From contig CANMSA010000001.1 of assembly GCA_947500385.1 (NCBI GenBank), positions 434,001 to 498,000 on the forward strand: a DNA stretch of 64,000 bases, written 5' to 3'. The notes below the pieces were generated by a model that saw only the letters and a program-made list of their open reading frames with translations, was not told where the DNA came from and ran no database searches. Numbering within the stretch: the first letter of the stretch is position 1; each line of letters opens with the position of its first letter. Source of the stretch: an uncultured Flavobacteriaceae bacterium. GTDB lineage: Bacteria; Bacteroidota; Bacteroidia; Flavobacteriales; Flavobacteriaceae. Position numbers and translations under genes: made by a program. Below are positions 53,650 to 62,739 of the stretch, piece after piece.

Positions 53650-54543
53650 ATGCCAGAAATACCAGACAAGTCCGAATTTGAACCAAATGCAAACGCCTTG
53701 AGCCAATGGCTCTCTACCCGCAAACCAACCTACCAAGTGGGAGGAACATCGGTACCCGGTTTTTTTGGGGACACGCGCAACGATGTAGACCTCAACTGGA
53801 CCTTGGTGGCCTTGGCAGGCGAACTGATCGGAATGGTACTTACCATTTACGGTGGGGCCACCATAGGAGGTACTTTTTTGATCATTTCGATCTTAGTGGT
53901 ACTTGGACTTTTGTTCATCGATATACTCTGCGCGATCAGACTGCACCGCAACAAGGCCAGAAAATGCCAAATAGACAACTACATTTTCCTGTATCATGAT
54001 GAAAAACCCAAAGAACGCAAGCAATTGGAATTGGAACAAAAGGGATGGAAATTTGTCGACTTCTGCTTTGTGGTGCTGATTATTTTCGTGATTCTCGTGA
54101 AAATAGCGGCCATCATTGCCTTGGGCATTTTCAGCAACGAATTCGTTTACCTCCCCGTATTGGCCATTTACATCGTAGTTGGCTATGTACATGTATACCA
54201 CACCGGTTATTGGATCGCCTACTGGAAAACCAGTAAGATGTTTCGCAAACAGTACGATTCCAGCGGAATAAATACACAAGAACGATCTCATCCATTTTCA
54301 ATGGAACATGAACTTACCAATGTTCCTGTCGAAAGGGAAAACTTCAAAGTGGTACAGGACGATACCGCTGTCAAAGAAGAAGGAAAGTTTGCGTATCGAC
54401 TCCATACCAATGGGGTACTGACGGATAAGGATATCATTGACCTAATTGGCGGTCAGGGGAAGTTCCAAAAACTGGAATTGACCGAGGAATGCAGAAAACA
54501 CCAATTCGAAAACTATGAACTGGATATCAAACAAGCGAGATAA
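53650..54543 (+). CDS. Polytopic inner-membrane protein of the eight-gene operon
   Basis: A 297-aa protein with four or five transmembrane segments (WTLVALAGELIGMVLTIYGG; GTFLIISILVVLGLLFIDIL; FCFVVLIIFVILVKIAAIIAL; VYLPVLAIYIVVGYVHVYH) between about 60 and 195. The N-terminus is polar (LSTRKPTYQVGGTSVPGFFG) and the C-terminal 100 residues are soluble (LTDKDIIDLIGGQGKFQKLEL). It is in the middle of the operon, one base before the lipoprotein start. No family recognised. Confidence 0.75.
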   Translation: MPEIPDKSEFEPNANALSQWLSTRKPTYQVGGTSVPGFFGDTRNDVDLNWTLVALAGELIGMVLTIYGGATIGGTFLIISILVVLGLLFIDILCAIRLHRNKARKCQIDNYIFLYHDEKPKERKQLELEQKGWKFVDFCFVVLIIFVILVKIAAIIALGIFSNEFVYLPVLAIYIVVGYVHVYHTGYWIAYWKTSKMFRKQYDSSGINTQERSHPFSMEHELTNVPVERENFKVVQDDTAVKEEGKFAYRLHTNGVLTDKDIIDLIGGQGKFQKLELTEECRKHQFENYELDIKQAR

Positions 54544-54544
54544 G

Positions 54545-55546
54545 ATGAAAAAATTCCTTTTACCACAGTACCTGCTATTGACCTTGTTTACGCTATTAAC
54601 TACTTCATGTAAAGATGAGTATGTCCAGGAAATAGAGGTAAGGATATTGGTGGCTTCCGATATGAAGGCCCATAAAAAAAGAATAACCCGGGACATGCAA
54701 GCCTTATTCTGGTTTATTGAAAACGAGAAATGTACGGATACCACTTTCGTTCCCCGGCTCATTATTGCCAGATTGGACCTTAACAAAAAACGCGAAGATT
54801 CTTTGGAAGTACCACTCTCGGCCATCAACAAATTCAAAAAATCCATGGGTACTTTACGGCCTATGCACATTCTGGCCGATTACAAAGAACGCTTGCCTAA
54901 GCTAACACTGCCCGAATTTGTATTCATCCCCTCGGAAAAGAACCCTTCGGGCCTAGCAGCTACGCTAAAAAACTATTCCGTAGACTATCGGTATGCCCTT
55001 GATTCCCTTGCAAGGGGGGATAACCAACTGTTTTATTCCATAAAATCAATACGTAAGGACATGGCCAAGGATATCTGTACGTTCAAAAAATCCACATTTA
55101 CCATTTTATACGGTTATCCCCAGGGAGAACGGCAAACTGTTGACCAACCCGATCCATCTATTTTCCCACCCCCTACCGATGATCCATGCAAAGCAAATAC
55201 CGTGCCCAAGGCCATGGTGCTCAAGGATGCTATTCTCGAGGTAACCAATACCGCGAAGTCCGATAATGAACGATTAAAAATGGCAGATAGGGTTTGGGAC
55301 ACCTATTTTTCCAAGAACGCTTACATCAACCGTTATGCCGACACCAGCGGAAGCACTCTAGTAGGATACTATGAACCGGGACAGGGCAAGGCCTACTTTA
55401 CCAGTAGGATCGCCTTGATAGCGTCGATCACCGATATCAATATTTTCCGTATCGAATTTTCCACACGGGCCGGTGAAGAGCATAAGATATCGGGCATTCA
55501 TTTGGCAGAATGCCACAACGCCACAGAAATGGTTCGGGAAAACTAA
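54545..55546 (+). CDS. Lipoprotein of the eight-gene operon
   Basis: A 333-aa protein starting MKKFLLPQYLLLTLFTLLTTSCKDEY, a lipoprotein signal with Cys22. An upstream in-frame start at 54515 lies inside the preceding gene and is rejected. The mature part includes VEVRILVASDMKAHKK-like N-terminal strands, a Pro-rich linker (DQPDPSIFPPPTDDP) near 200 and a beta-rich C-terminus. I do not recognise its family. Confidence 0.75.
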   Translation: MKKFLLPQYLLLTLFTLLTTSCKDEYVQEIEVRILVASDMKAHKKRITRDMQALFWFIENEKCTDTTFVPRLIIARLDLNKKREDSLEVPLSAINKFKKSMGTLRPMHILADYKERLPKLTLPEFVFIPSEKNPSGLAATLKNYSVDYRYALDSLARGDNQLFYSIKSIRKDMAKDICTFKKSTFTILYGYPQGERQTVDQPDPSIFPPPTDDPCKANTVPKAMVLKDAILEVTNTAKSDNERLKMADRVWDTYFSKNAYINRYADTSGSTLVGYYEPGQGKAYFTSRIALIASITDINIFRIEFSTRAGEEHKISGIHLAECHNATEMVREN

Positions 55547-55560
55547 AAAAATCTATTACA

Positions 55561-56190
55561 ATGAAGAATATACTAAAGAACATAGGGCTTTACCAATGCA
55601 TGTTGGCATTGTCCATAGCATTGGTGGGAGGGCCAAATGCCATACAGGCCCAGGAGTTCGGGGTAATGAGTGCCAAGGACAAAGCGGACATGAAAAAAAT
55701 CGCCGTCGAAAAAATAAGGGACCTACATTTTGGCTTCAGCAAAATAGCGTCCTCAACCTCGACGGAAATAAAGCAATCCCTCATCAAAACCCTATTGACC
55801 GAATTTGCCGAAAATGCCAAAATCGAAGTAGCCAGTAGAAAAAAGGTCAACAATTACCCTATTGCGTACTACCTAAGAACGGTACTCAACAAAAAGTACA
55901 GAAAACAATATGCACTCGTTGATATCGACTTTGTTTCCTTCAAGGTAAGTGATACGCTACGTCCCCATGAAACAGAATTAAACACCTATTACCTCGATTA
56001 TGAGTTCGTGCAACGGTTCAGCGCTTCCAAAACCGGCATGCCAAACAAAGAAGGCCTTTTGTCCTATGACTATGTGGATGAAACGAGGAAAAAAGGCAGC
56101 TTTAAGATTAAAAAAGAGAACAATCATGAAGGCACCGTATGGCGCATGTATTATGAGGATATCACCGTAAAATCGTTAAAAATTCTATAG
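55561..56190 (+). CDS. Secreted protein of the eight-gene operon
   Basis: A 209-aa protein with a signal peptide (GLYQCMLALSIALVGGPNAIQAQ). The start is ATG at 55561; the frame extends upstream to 55510 but without a signal peptide. The mature part is mixed alpha/beta (LIKTLLTEFAENAKIEVASRKKVNNYPIAYYLRTVL; YVDETRKKGSFKIKKEN). Likely periplasmic. It is between the lipoprotein (14 bases) and the TPR protein (4 bases). Confidence 0.73.
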   Translation: MKNILKNIGLYQCMLALSIALVGGPNAIQAQEFGVMSAKDKADMKKIAVEKIRDLHFGFSKIASSTSTEIKQSLIKTLLTEFAENAKIEVASRKKVNNYPIAYYLRTVLNKKYRKQYALVDIDFVSFKVSDTLRPHETELNTYYLDYEFVQRFSASKTGMPNKEGLLSYDYVDETRKKGSFKIKKENNHEGTVWRMYYEDITVKSLKIL

Positions 56191-56194
56191 GATC

Positions 56195-57502
56195 ATGAAA
56201 AAGAAAATATTGTTTTTATCCATGCTGTTTTCAATACAGCTGTCGTTTTCCTTTAACGAAGAAAGAATTAGTTTGCTCCTATCTGAATATGCTACCAACA
56301 TTATTGCCTATTCACACAACGAAAATGTAGAGGGTGCCTACCGAAAATTGAACACCTTGTTCAGTACGATCAGTACGAACCACGACAATGACCTTTTTGA
56401 GAACAAGGTCAAGTGTCAACTGCTAACCTATTTACGATATATAGGAGACGATTACAAGTACAATTTGGAAGTCTCGATCGATCGTCAAAAAATACATCCT
56501 TGCGAAAAGTTTATAGAAGGTCGAAATTATCGCTTCGCCAGTTTTTCGAAAACCACCAAATACAATAAACAAACTACCGCCGTAGAATATCTAATGGTCA
56601 TTGATGTAACAGAAGCCGAATTCACCATTGCCGGACTTTATCTAAAATTAGCATCGATTGAAAAGAAGTATCTGGCAGATTGTGCACTAGATCTTACATC
56701 TGACGAGCTGAAACGACAACAAGCCGAAATGCAACGTTTCATAAAATCCCACTTGCAAAAGGCGCAGCAACTTTATCGCGACAAAAAATATCCAGAAGCC
56801 CTGAACCATTTTAAGGAGATACTTCAAAACGATGCAAACAATCAAACCGCAAAAGACGGGGCGAATCAATGTAAAAACCTAATTGCCATCAAAGACTACC
56901 AAACATACATCGAGGGTCTGGTGCGAGATAAGAAATATAATGCCGCCGAACAGGCGCTAAAAGAAGCTAAAACCGTTAACATTCTATTTGATCGTCGCTG
57001 GGAGGAAAAAATTGAAGAAGATTGCAAAAAGGGGAATGCAAAACTAAAATTCGACCGTTTATTGGCCGAGGCAGATTATCTACTGAAAAATCACCGGTTT
57101 AAAGAGGCTCGCAATCGGTATGAAGAATTAGTGAGGCTATCTCCTGGCAACAGCAGTATTACCGGTAAGATAGAAAAGTGCAAAAATGGCGACCCGGACT
57201 ATGTGGGAAAACAAATTGAAAAAGCCTACAAGGATGCAAAAAGGTCAAGAAAATACTACATCTCCACTTTCAAAACCTATAAAAAATATGAGAATACAAA
57301 TTTACTCAGGGGAACGCACTACGATTTTATGACGCGCTTGTTATTGCGCAAGCGAAGTAAAGCAGCAAAATCTATTGGATATTCAAGGAACTACGCCAAG
57401 CATTTGATCGGCAAATACTACTTATTGGCCAAGAAGAAAGGATATGACAACACTGAACTTAGATTTATCATCCCAAAAGAATATCAAAATGAAAAGCGCT
57501 GA
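56195..57502 (+). CDS. Secreted TPR protein of the eight-gene operon
   Basis: A 435-aa protein with a signal peptide (KKILFLSMLFSIQLSFSF). Its N-terminal 140 residues resemble part of the preceding secreted protein in their strand pattern (VEYLMVIDVTEAEFTIAGLYLK). Residues about 180-340 form TPR-like helical repeats (QLYRDKKYPEALNHFKEILQ; YNAAEQALKEAKTV; FKEARNRYEELVRLSPGN). The C-terminus is basic. Its end overlaps the barrel gene by 14 bases. Likely a periplasmic scaffold. Confidence 0.75.
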   Translation: MKKKILFLSMLFSIQLSFSFNEERISLLLSEYATNIIAYSHNENVEGAYRKLNTLFSTISTNHDNDLFENKVKCQLLTYLRYIGDDYKYNLEVSIDRQKIHPCEKFIEGRNYRFASFSKTTKYNKQTTAVEYLMVIDVTEAEFTIAGLYLKLASIEKKYLADCALDLTSDELKRQQAEMQRFIKSHLQKAQQLYRDKKYPEALNHFKEILQNDANNQTAKDGANQCKNLIAIKDYQTYIEGLVRDKKYNAAEQALKEAKTVNILFDRRWEEKIEEDCKKGNAKLKFDRLLAEADYLLKNHRFKEARNRYEELVRLSPGNSSITGKIEKCKNGDPDYVGKQIEKAYKDAKRSRKYYISTFKTYKKYENTNLLRGTHYDFMTRLLLRKRSKAAKSIGYSRNYAKHLIGKYYLLAKKKGYDNTELRFIIPKEYQNEKR

Positions 57503-58271
57503 CCCAAAAAAAATATGTTTCCAAGTGCTCTTACTCATACTTGGCTGCTCTTTCCATTCATTAGTCGGGCAACGTATCAACGTACCACCCAAACTACTGG
57601 CAACCTATAATACCCATCTTAGTTTTTCCTTGGGAGCGGACCTCTCTTATCTAGGAAAAAATGGTGATTTAGAGCTGATCCAGTTAAATGGGGCGACCAC
57701 CGGCGAAAACATTCGTTTTCGGGAAGGAGCGAACTGGAGTATGAGCGTAGGAATGGACCTGTACTCCCCCAACGGAGTACTAGGGCTTTACATCGCAGCG
57801 GAATACAATTCCCAAAAATATTCAGTTCAAGGGACTACGAACCAACGCTTGGATTCAATAGCCAGTAAAAATGTTGAAATTCCGGTTTATCTAAAGTTTC
57901 GATTGGGGAAAACCACCGGCAAAAGCCATGTTTGGGCCGCCTTCGGAGGTGGTTACTCTATTCCGTTAAGTACCAAGTTCAACTCCAGACTAGGTGCTAC
58001 AACAATAGCTGAAGAACCTTTTAGAGTAGCTCTTTTTCAACCTACTCCCTTTGTATCTTCAATTATAGGGTATGAATACTATTTGAAGGCACAGAACGGA
58101 CAATACACGTCTAGTGTGCGAACACTTATTTATTTAAAAGGCAACTATGATTTAGGCAATAGGGTAGATAACGCTTTTGTGGCACCTGAGGAATCAAGCA
58201 TCGGCCAAATTGAGAATCTTGATATCCAATTCCTAAGAATAAGTTTTGGAATCCGGTTTCTATTCAAATAA
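57489..58271 (+). CDS. PorT-like outer-membrane beta-barrel protein, last gene of the eight-gene operon
   Basis: A 260-aa protein starting MKSADPKKICFQVLLLILGC with a signal peptide ending near LVGQ. The rest is repeated amphipathic strands (HLSFSLGADLSYLG; WSMSVGMDLYSPNGVLGLYIAAEYNSQKY; VPVYLKFRLG-like; FRVALFQPTPFVSSIIGYEYY) ending ISFGIRFLFK. This is the pattern of PorT/OmpA-type barrels common in Bacteroidetes. It probably anchors the operon's complex in the outer membrane. Confidence 0.78.
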   Translation: MKSADPKKICFQVLLLILGCSFHSLVGQRINVPPKLLATYNTHLSFSLGADLSYLGKNGDLELIQLNGATTGENIRFREGANWSMSVGMDLYSPNGVLGLYIAAEYNSQKYSVQGTTNQRLDSIASKNVEIPVYLKFRLGKTTGKSHVWAAFGGGYSIPLSTKFNSRLGATTIAEEPFRVALFQPTPFVSSIIGYEYYLKAQNGQYTSSVRTLIYLKGNYDLGNRVDNAFVAPEESSIGQIENLDIQFLRISFGIRFLFK

Positions 58272-58575
58272 AGATTCGACATCACGAGAACAGCATAGAA
58301 TGCCAAAATACGCCACCGGCACTATACCTTGTATTCTTTTTGTGTATCCTGTAGTATTGACAGTTCTTATAAGGGCAAAAAGTATATGTTCTTTCTACTA
58401 GTCGATACCTTGGAATATTTTCAAACAAGCATTCCAATGCCTATTCTGGAGCACTAGGAATACCCCTCCTTTATTTTATCAGGGAAAACCCGTAGAAATT
58501 TTTTCAGGGATTTTCATGTACAAATAAGAAACAAGCTGCCCATACCTTAGCCCTGAATTTAAAACAGGAAATGGT
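58272..58575. other. Intergenic region before the LRR lipoproteins
   Basis: About 300 bases with no gene. It has a half-site AGGGATT at 58506-58512 without a matching left arm, so it is not counted as a copy of the dyad found at 31988, 38378, 40858 and 45129. No clear terminator for the preceding operon was identified. Confidence 0.5.
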
Positions 58576-60282
58576 ATGAAACAGCGGCGATTACATCTAT
58601 GGACAATTCTATTTTTTACAATCCTAGCGGCATGTAGCAAGGATGACGGGGCCATGACACCCGAAGAACCCGTCAAAAGTACCTTAAAGCAGATTACGAC
58701 CTTTATATTCAAGGCCGATGTGAACAACGCCCTATCAATGGATATCAATGCCAGTATCAACGAAGCCGATAAAATCATTACGGCCACCGTACCCTACGGG
58801 ACCGATGTGAGCGCCCTAAAACCGGAAATAGCGATTTCGGAGAAGGCATCGGTCAGCAATGACTCCTTTACCGATTTTACCGAAATCGTAAAAATTACCG
58901 TTACGGCCGAAGACGGTTCTACCGCCCGCTATGATGTGGTGATAACCATTGAATCAAATACCGCCAAGAACATTCTTGCGTTCGCCTTCCCATTTAATGA
59001 AAACCCCATAGCGGTAACCATTATCGGAACGATCGATCAAGAAACCAATACAATCACTTTTGAGACTCCGTTAGGAACCGATATCAGTGCTTTGTTACCA
59101 CAGATACAGGTTTCCACAGATGCCCATTTCAGCCCCGAAGGTTTTCAAGATTTTAGTAAACCCGTCGTATACACCGTTACTGCGGAAGATGGCAGTACCG
59201 AAGACTACACGGTCATTTGGAAAATTTCACAAAGAGATGTTTTACACACCCTCTATAATGACAACCCCAACAATACCCTTTCATGGGATATCACCGATAA
59301 CAACGTCTCTAACTGGGAAGGGGTTACCGTAGACACTGAAGGCACCATTACCGCACTTGACCTTACAGATAAAAACTTGTTGAGCATCCCCGGGGTCATC
59401 GGTAGGTTGACCGGACTAAAGAGCCTGATATTGGATACGAATCTAATCGGTATCATCCCCGATGGGATTGGCACTTTGGAAAATTTAGTACTGCTGAGTG
59501 CTCTTGACAACAGAATCAGTATCCTATCTACCGAAATAGGCCAACTGACACAACTGCGAAGATTACTGTTAAAGGGCAACCAACTGATGACCCTACCAAA
59601 AGAGATTGGAAACCTAAGCAATCTCATTGAGTTGAAAATTGAAGAAAATGAGATGAACAGCCTACCCCCTGAGTTTAGTCAGCTTCTTCTAAAAAAGCTG
59701 AATTTATCAGCCAATAATTGGACAGTGGTGCCCGTGGCCGTGTTTCGAATGCCGGAATTAGAAGAACTTCTTATAGAGGAATGCCCCTTTCGCTTGTCAT
59801 TTCCTCCTGAGATGGGAGAGGCCAAAAACTTGCAAATACTGTCCATGCGCAAGATACTTTTTGATAACATAATCAGGCTTACCGATGGACCTGATGGGCC
59901 GATAGAGGTTATTGGCGCTATCCCCGATGAAATTGGAAACATAGAGAGCTTGACCAGGTTACGGATAATTTTCAGCGACGGAGTGCGTATTCCAGCGAGC
60001 ATTGGGTTACTGCCCAACATTGAAACAATAGACCTCGGATCCTCTTTGTTATTTGGAAACATCCCTCCGGAAATGGGGCAACTATCCTCACTAAAAACAC
60101 TCGGTTATCGAAATTGTGGACTACCTAATGGTAGTCTTCCGGAAGAGTTGGGGCTTTTGACCAATTTGGAAACGTTAGATTTAATCCTTAACCCGAGAAT
60201 AACGATGCTTCCACCGGCAATATGTGATCTTCAAGATACTGGAACCCAACTTTTATTAGATTCAACAACCGTCTGTCAATAA
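58576..60282 (+). CDS. LRR lipoprotein with two N-terminal DUF5018-like domains
   Basis: A 568-aa protein with a lipoprotein signal (LHLWTILFFTILAACSKDD; lipidated Cys19/20). Two beta-sandwich repeats with the same pattern follow: FKADVNNALSMDINASINEADKIITATVPYGTDVSALKP and FPFNENPIAVTIIGTIDQETNTITFETPLGTDISALLP, each ending in AEDGSTxxYxVxI, typical of DUF5018/PKD-like surface modules. From about 220 are leucine-rich repeats of about 23 residues (IGQLTQLRRLLLKGNQLMTLPKE). It is probably outer-membrane anchored and binds protein or polysaccharide. Its paralogue is the next gene. Confidence 0.88.
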   Translation: MKQRRLHLWTILFFTILAACSKDDGAMTPEEPVKSTLKQITTFIFKADVNNALSMDINASINEADKIITATVPYGTDVSALKPEIAISEKASVSNDSFTDFTEIVKITVTAEDGSTARYDVVITIESNTAKNILAFAFPFNENPIAVTIIGTIDQETNTITFETPLGTDISALLPQIQVSTDAHFSPEGFQDFSKPVVYTVTAEDGSTEDYTVIWKISQRDVLHTLYNDNPNNTLSWDITDNNVSNWEGVTVDTEGTITALDLTDKNLLSIPGVIGRLTGLKSLILDTNLIGIIPDGIGTLENLVLLSALDNRISILSTEIGQLTQLRRLLLKGNQLMTLPKEIGNLSNLIELKIEENEMNSLPPEFSQLLLKKLNLSANNWTVVPVAVFRMPELEELLIEECPFRLSFPPEMGEAKNLQILSMRKILFDNIIRLTDGPDGPIEVIGAIPDEIGNIESLTRLRIIFSDGVRIPASIGLLPNIETIDLGSSLLFGNIPPEMGQLSSLKTLGYRNCGLPNGSLPEELGLLTNLETLDLILNPRITMLPPAICDLQDTGTQLLLDSTTVCQ

Positions 60283-60395
60283 AGTTCCTCATCAATAGAC
60301 AACACTCAAAAGTACTACCCATAATTCTAAGAGACTTGAACAAATCCATCAGAAATGGCATGCCAAACCTGGCGCCAAAATTTAAAAAAGACTTC

Positions 60396-61757
60396 ATGAA
60401 AAAACAACTAAAAAGTATGTACGCCATTCTTCTACTAACTACCTTGGCCTGTAGCAAGGATGATGGCATTGCATTGGAACAATCGACCTTAAGCGATGCA
60501 AAACAAATGTTGGATTTTGTGTTCACTGCAAGCGACAATGCCATTCCCCTGACCATTGTGGGAAGGATCAATGAGGACAACAACACCGTCACTTTTGAAA
60601 CACCTCTAGGCACTGACATTGCTTCTTTGCTACCACAAGTACAGGCTTCGGAAGAAGCCACATTTGCACCCGTTGGGCGGCAAGATTTTACAGAACCGGT
60701 GGTGTATACCATCACTGCAGAAAACGGTACCGAAAAAAGGTATGAGGTTATTTGGGAAATCTCCCAACGCGACATTCTACTTACCCTTTACAATGAAAAT
60801 CCCGATAACACCCTTTCATGGGATATCACAGCTACCGATATCGCAACTTGGGAGGGCGTTATTACCAATGACACAGGTGCCATTGTGCAATTAAGCATAC
60901 GAGAAAAAAATGTTGCCAATATCCCTGCGGTCATCGGCAGGTTAACCGAAATGATTTCGCTAACACTATTTAAAAACAACATTCGTGAAATCCCAGCTGA
61001 AATTGGTAAACTTGAAAAGTTGACCTTCTTGTCCTTATCATTGAACAACCTTTCCGAACTCCCCCCAGATATAGGAAAACTCAACGGTTTAACAGAATTG
61101 TTCTTAGCTAGAAATTTACTAACGACACTGCCATCCGAGCTAGGCCAATTGACCCAACTCAGAGAATTGGGAGTAACCAGTAATATGCTTACCGAGCTAC
61201 CCTCTGCCATCGGTGGGCTTGCTAGTCTAGAACATTTGTACGCAGGAAACAATCAATTGACCACGCTTCCTGAAAGCCTTGTCAATTTGCCTATTTTAAA
61301 GGAACTTGCCCTGTATGAAAATAACTTTGTTGAAGTACCGTTCGTAGTAACCCGTTTGGAAAATTTGGTCTTGTTGGAACTACAATCCAATAGCATAGAA
61401 GTAATCCCTCCCAGCATAGGGCAATTGACAAAATTGGAGGAGCTATACTTAGACGACAATGCAATAAAAACAATTCCCCAAGAAATAAGCGCGTTACAAC
61501 AACTCACATATCTTTATTTACAGGAGAACCTCATCACAGAAATCCCTACCGAAATAGGTAGTTTGGCATCCTTGGATATCCTTGCTTTACAGAACAATCA
61601 ATTGAGTATAGTGCCAGAAGAACTGGGCCAATTGACCACCTTACGGTTTTTAAGACTGCAGGACAATCCTGATTTATTGAGCCTACCACCAGCAGTGTGC
61701 GCCCTGCGAGACACTGGCACGAACATAAGCTTAAGCGGGTACACCAGTTGCGAATAA
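60396..61757 (+). CDS. LRR lipoprotein with one DUF5018-like domain (paralogue of the preceding gene)
   Basis: A 453-aa protein starting MKKQLKSMYAILLLTTLACSKDDG (lipobox Cys19). A longer frame from 60336 lacks a signal peptide and is rejected. One beta-sandwich domain (FVFTASDNAIPLTIVGRINEDNNTVTFETPLGTDIASLLP) precedes about a dozen 23-residue LRRs (LGQLTQLRELGVTSNMLTELPSA; IGSLASLDILALQNNQLSIVPEE). The ending LLSLPPAVCALRDTGT matches the preceding paralogue. Compared with that gene it has one sandwich domain fewer and more regular repeats. Confidence 0.88.
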   Translation: MKKQLKSMYAILLLTTLACSKDDGIALEQSTLSDAKQMLDFVFTASDNAIPLTIVGRINEDNNTVTFETPLGTDIASLLPQVQASEEATFAPVGRQDFTEPVVYTITAENGTEKRYEVIWEISQRDILLTLYNENPDNTLSWDITATDIATWEGVITNDTGAIVQLSIREKNVANIPAVIGRLTEMISLTLFKNNIREIPAEIGKLEKLTFLSLSLNNLSELPPDIGKLNGLTELFLARNLLTTLPSELGQLTQLRELGVTSNMLTELPSAIGGLASLEHLYAGNNQLTTLPESLVNLPILKELALYENNFVEVPFVVTRLENLVLLELQSNSIEVIPPSIGQLTKLEELYLDDNAIKTIPQEISALQQLTYLYLQENLITEIPTEIGSLASLDILALQNNQLSIVPEELGQLTTLRFLRLQDNPDLLSLPPAVCALRDTGTNISLSGYTSCE

Positions 61758-61770
61758 CAATATCGTATCT

Positions 61771-62691
61771 ATGAACATTACAAAGTATCATACGTACCTA
61801 TTTTGGCTATTTACTACAGGCCTATTGGTTGGTTGCACAGGAAATTCTCAGACCAACAACACCATTGACTACCCCGCCCTGGGCATTTCTTTTGAAGTTC
61901 CCAAGAAATGGGAAACACAAGAAGTTGAAAATGGGTTATTGGTGAGTCATAAAGAAGTGTCGGGGTTTATACTCTTGACTACACATGATCTTAAAAATAA
62001 GAAAGCAATACAGCAAGAAATGGAACAAGGATTTACCTTAGGGCCCAACAGCAAACTAACCGCTATGGGAGCCCTTGACACAGAAAGGGATGACATGCTG
62101 GGCGGGAGCTTTACGGGTACCATTTCCGGTAAACCCGCCCAAGCGTACATCGTGGGAATGCCAAACAAATATGGTCAGGGGCTTACGCTTATCTGTGGTG
62201 CGAATGTGAATGCTTTTTCGGATAGGCTAAAAAGTGCCGGACTCGACCTTGCCAAATCAGTGGTTTTTTACGACCCGAATGAAAAGCCTCTCCCTATTGC
62301 AAAGGGAAATGAATCCGCCGAATGGAAGGCCAAGTTCAATAATTGCCGGCTCACCTTCATGGAATCGTACCAATCTTCGGGAAGTAGCGGATACGGCAAA
62401 AAAATTAAAATCGACCTCTGTGCCAAGGGCTATTTTAGGCATTCGTCCTATAGCAGTATGAGTGTCAACGGCGGGGCATATAGCGCCGGCTCAGGGAGTA
62501 ATACAAAAGGCAGCGGCACATGGACTATGATAGAAAATCAAGGACAAGTAGTGCTTCGGTTACATTTTTACAACAAGGAAGTATACGAGTTTACAGTCAC
62601 CATAGATGCGGACGATAAGACCTATTTGAACGGGAATCGCTATTTTAGGACCTATGAAGGTGCCGGAAAGTACAGCCCGGCATGTGATTGA
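61771..62691 (+). CDS. Lipoprotein with PsbP-like N-terminal and lipocalin-like C-terminal parts
   Basis: A 306-aa protein with a lipoprotein signal (LFWLFTTGLLVGCTGNSQTNN). The first half (YPALGISFEVPKKWETQEVENGLLVSHKE) resembles the PsbP/Mog1 alpha-beta type of surface lipoproteins. The last 90 residues contain GSGTWTMIENQGQVVLRLHFYNKEVYEFTVTID followed by LNGNRYFRTYEG, a small beta-barrel. It lies 13 bases after the LRR gene. Function is unknown. Confidence 0.75.
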   Translation: MNITKYHTYLFWLFTTGLLVGCTGNSQTNNTIDYPALGISFEVPKKWETQEVENGLLVSHKEVSGFILLTTHDLKNKKAIQQEMEQGFTLGPNSKLTAMGALDTERDDMLGGSFTGTISGKPAQAYIVGMPNKYGQGLTLICGANVNAFSDRLKSAGLDLAKSVVFYDPNEKPLPIAKGNESAEWKAKFNNCRLTFMESYQSSGSSGYGKKIKIDLCAKGYFRHSSYSSMSVNGGAYSAGSGSNTKGSGTWTMIENQGQVVLRLHFYNKEVYEFTVTIDADDKTYLNGNRYFRTYEGAGKYSPACD

Positions 62692-62739
62692 AACCAAACA
62701 CAAAGAACATCGCGATACTTTTATGGTATCGTCCCCACT

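Noticed and set aside
58506-58512. AGGGATT half-site upstream of the LRR lipoproteins as a fifth copy of the dyad.
   Set aside because: No matching left arm at the required spacing and no TAnnTTTG-like box 21 nt downstream.
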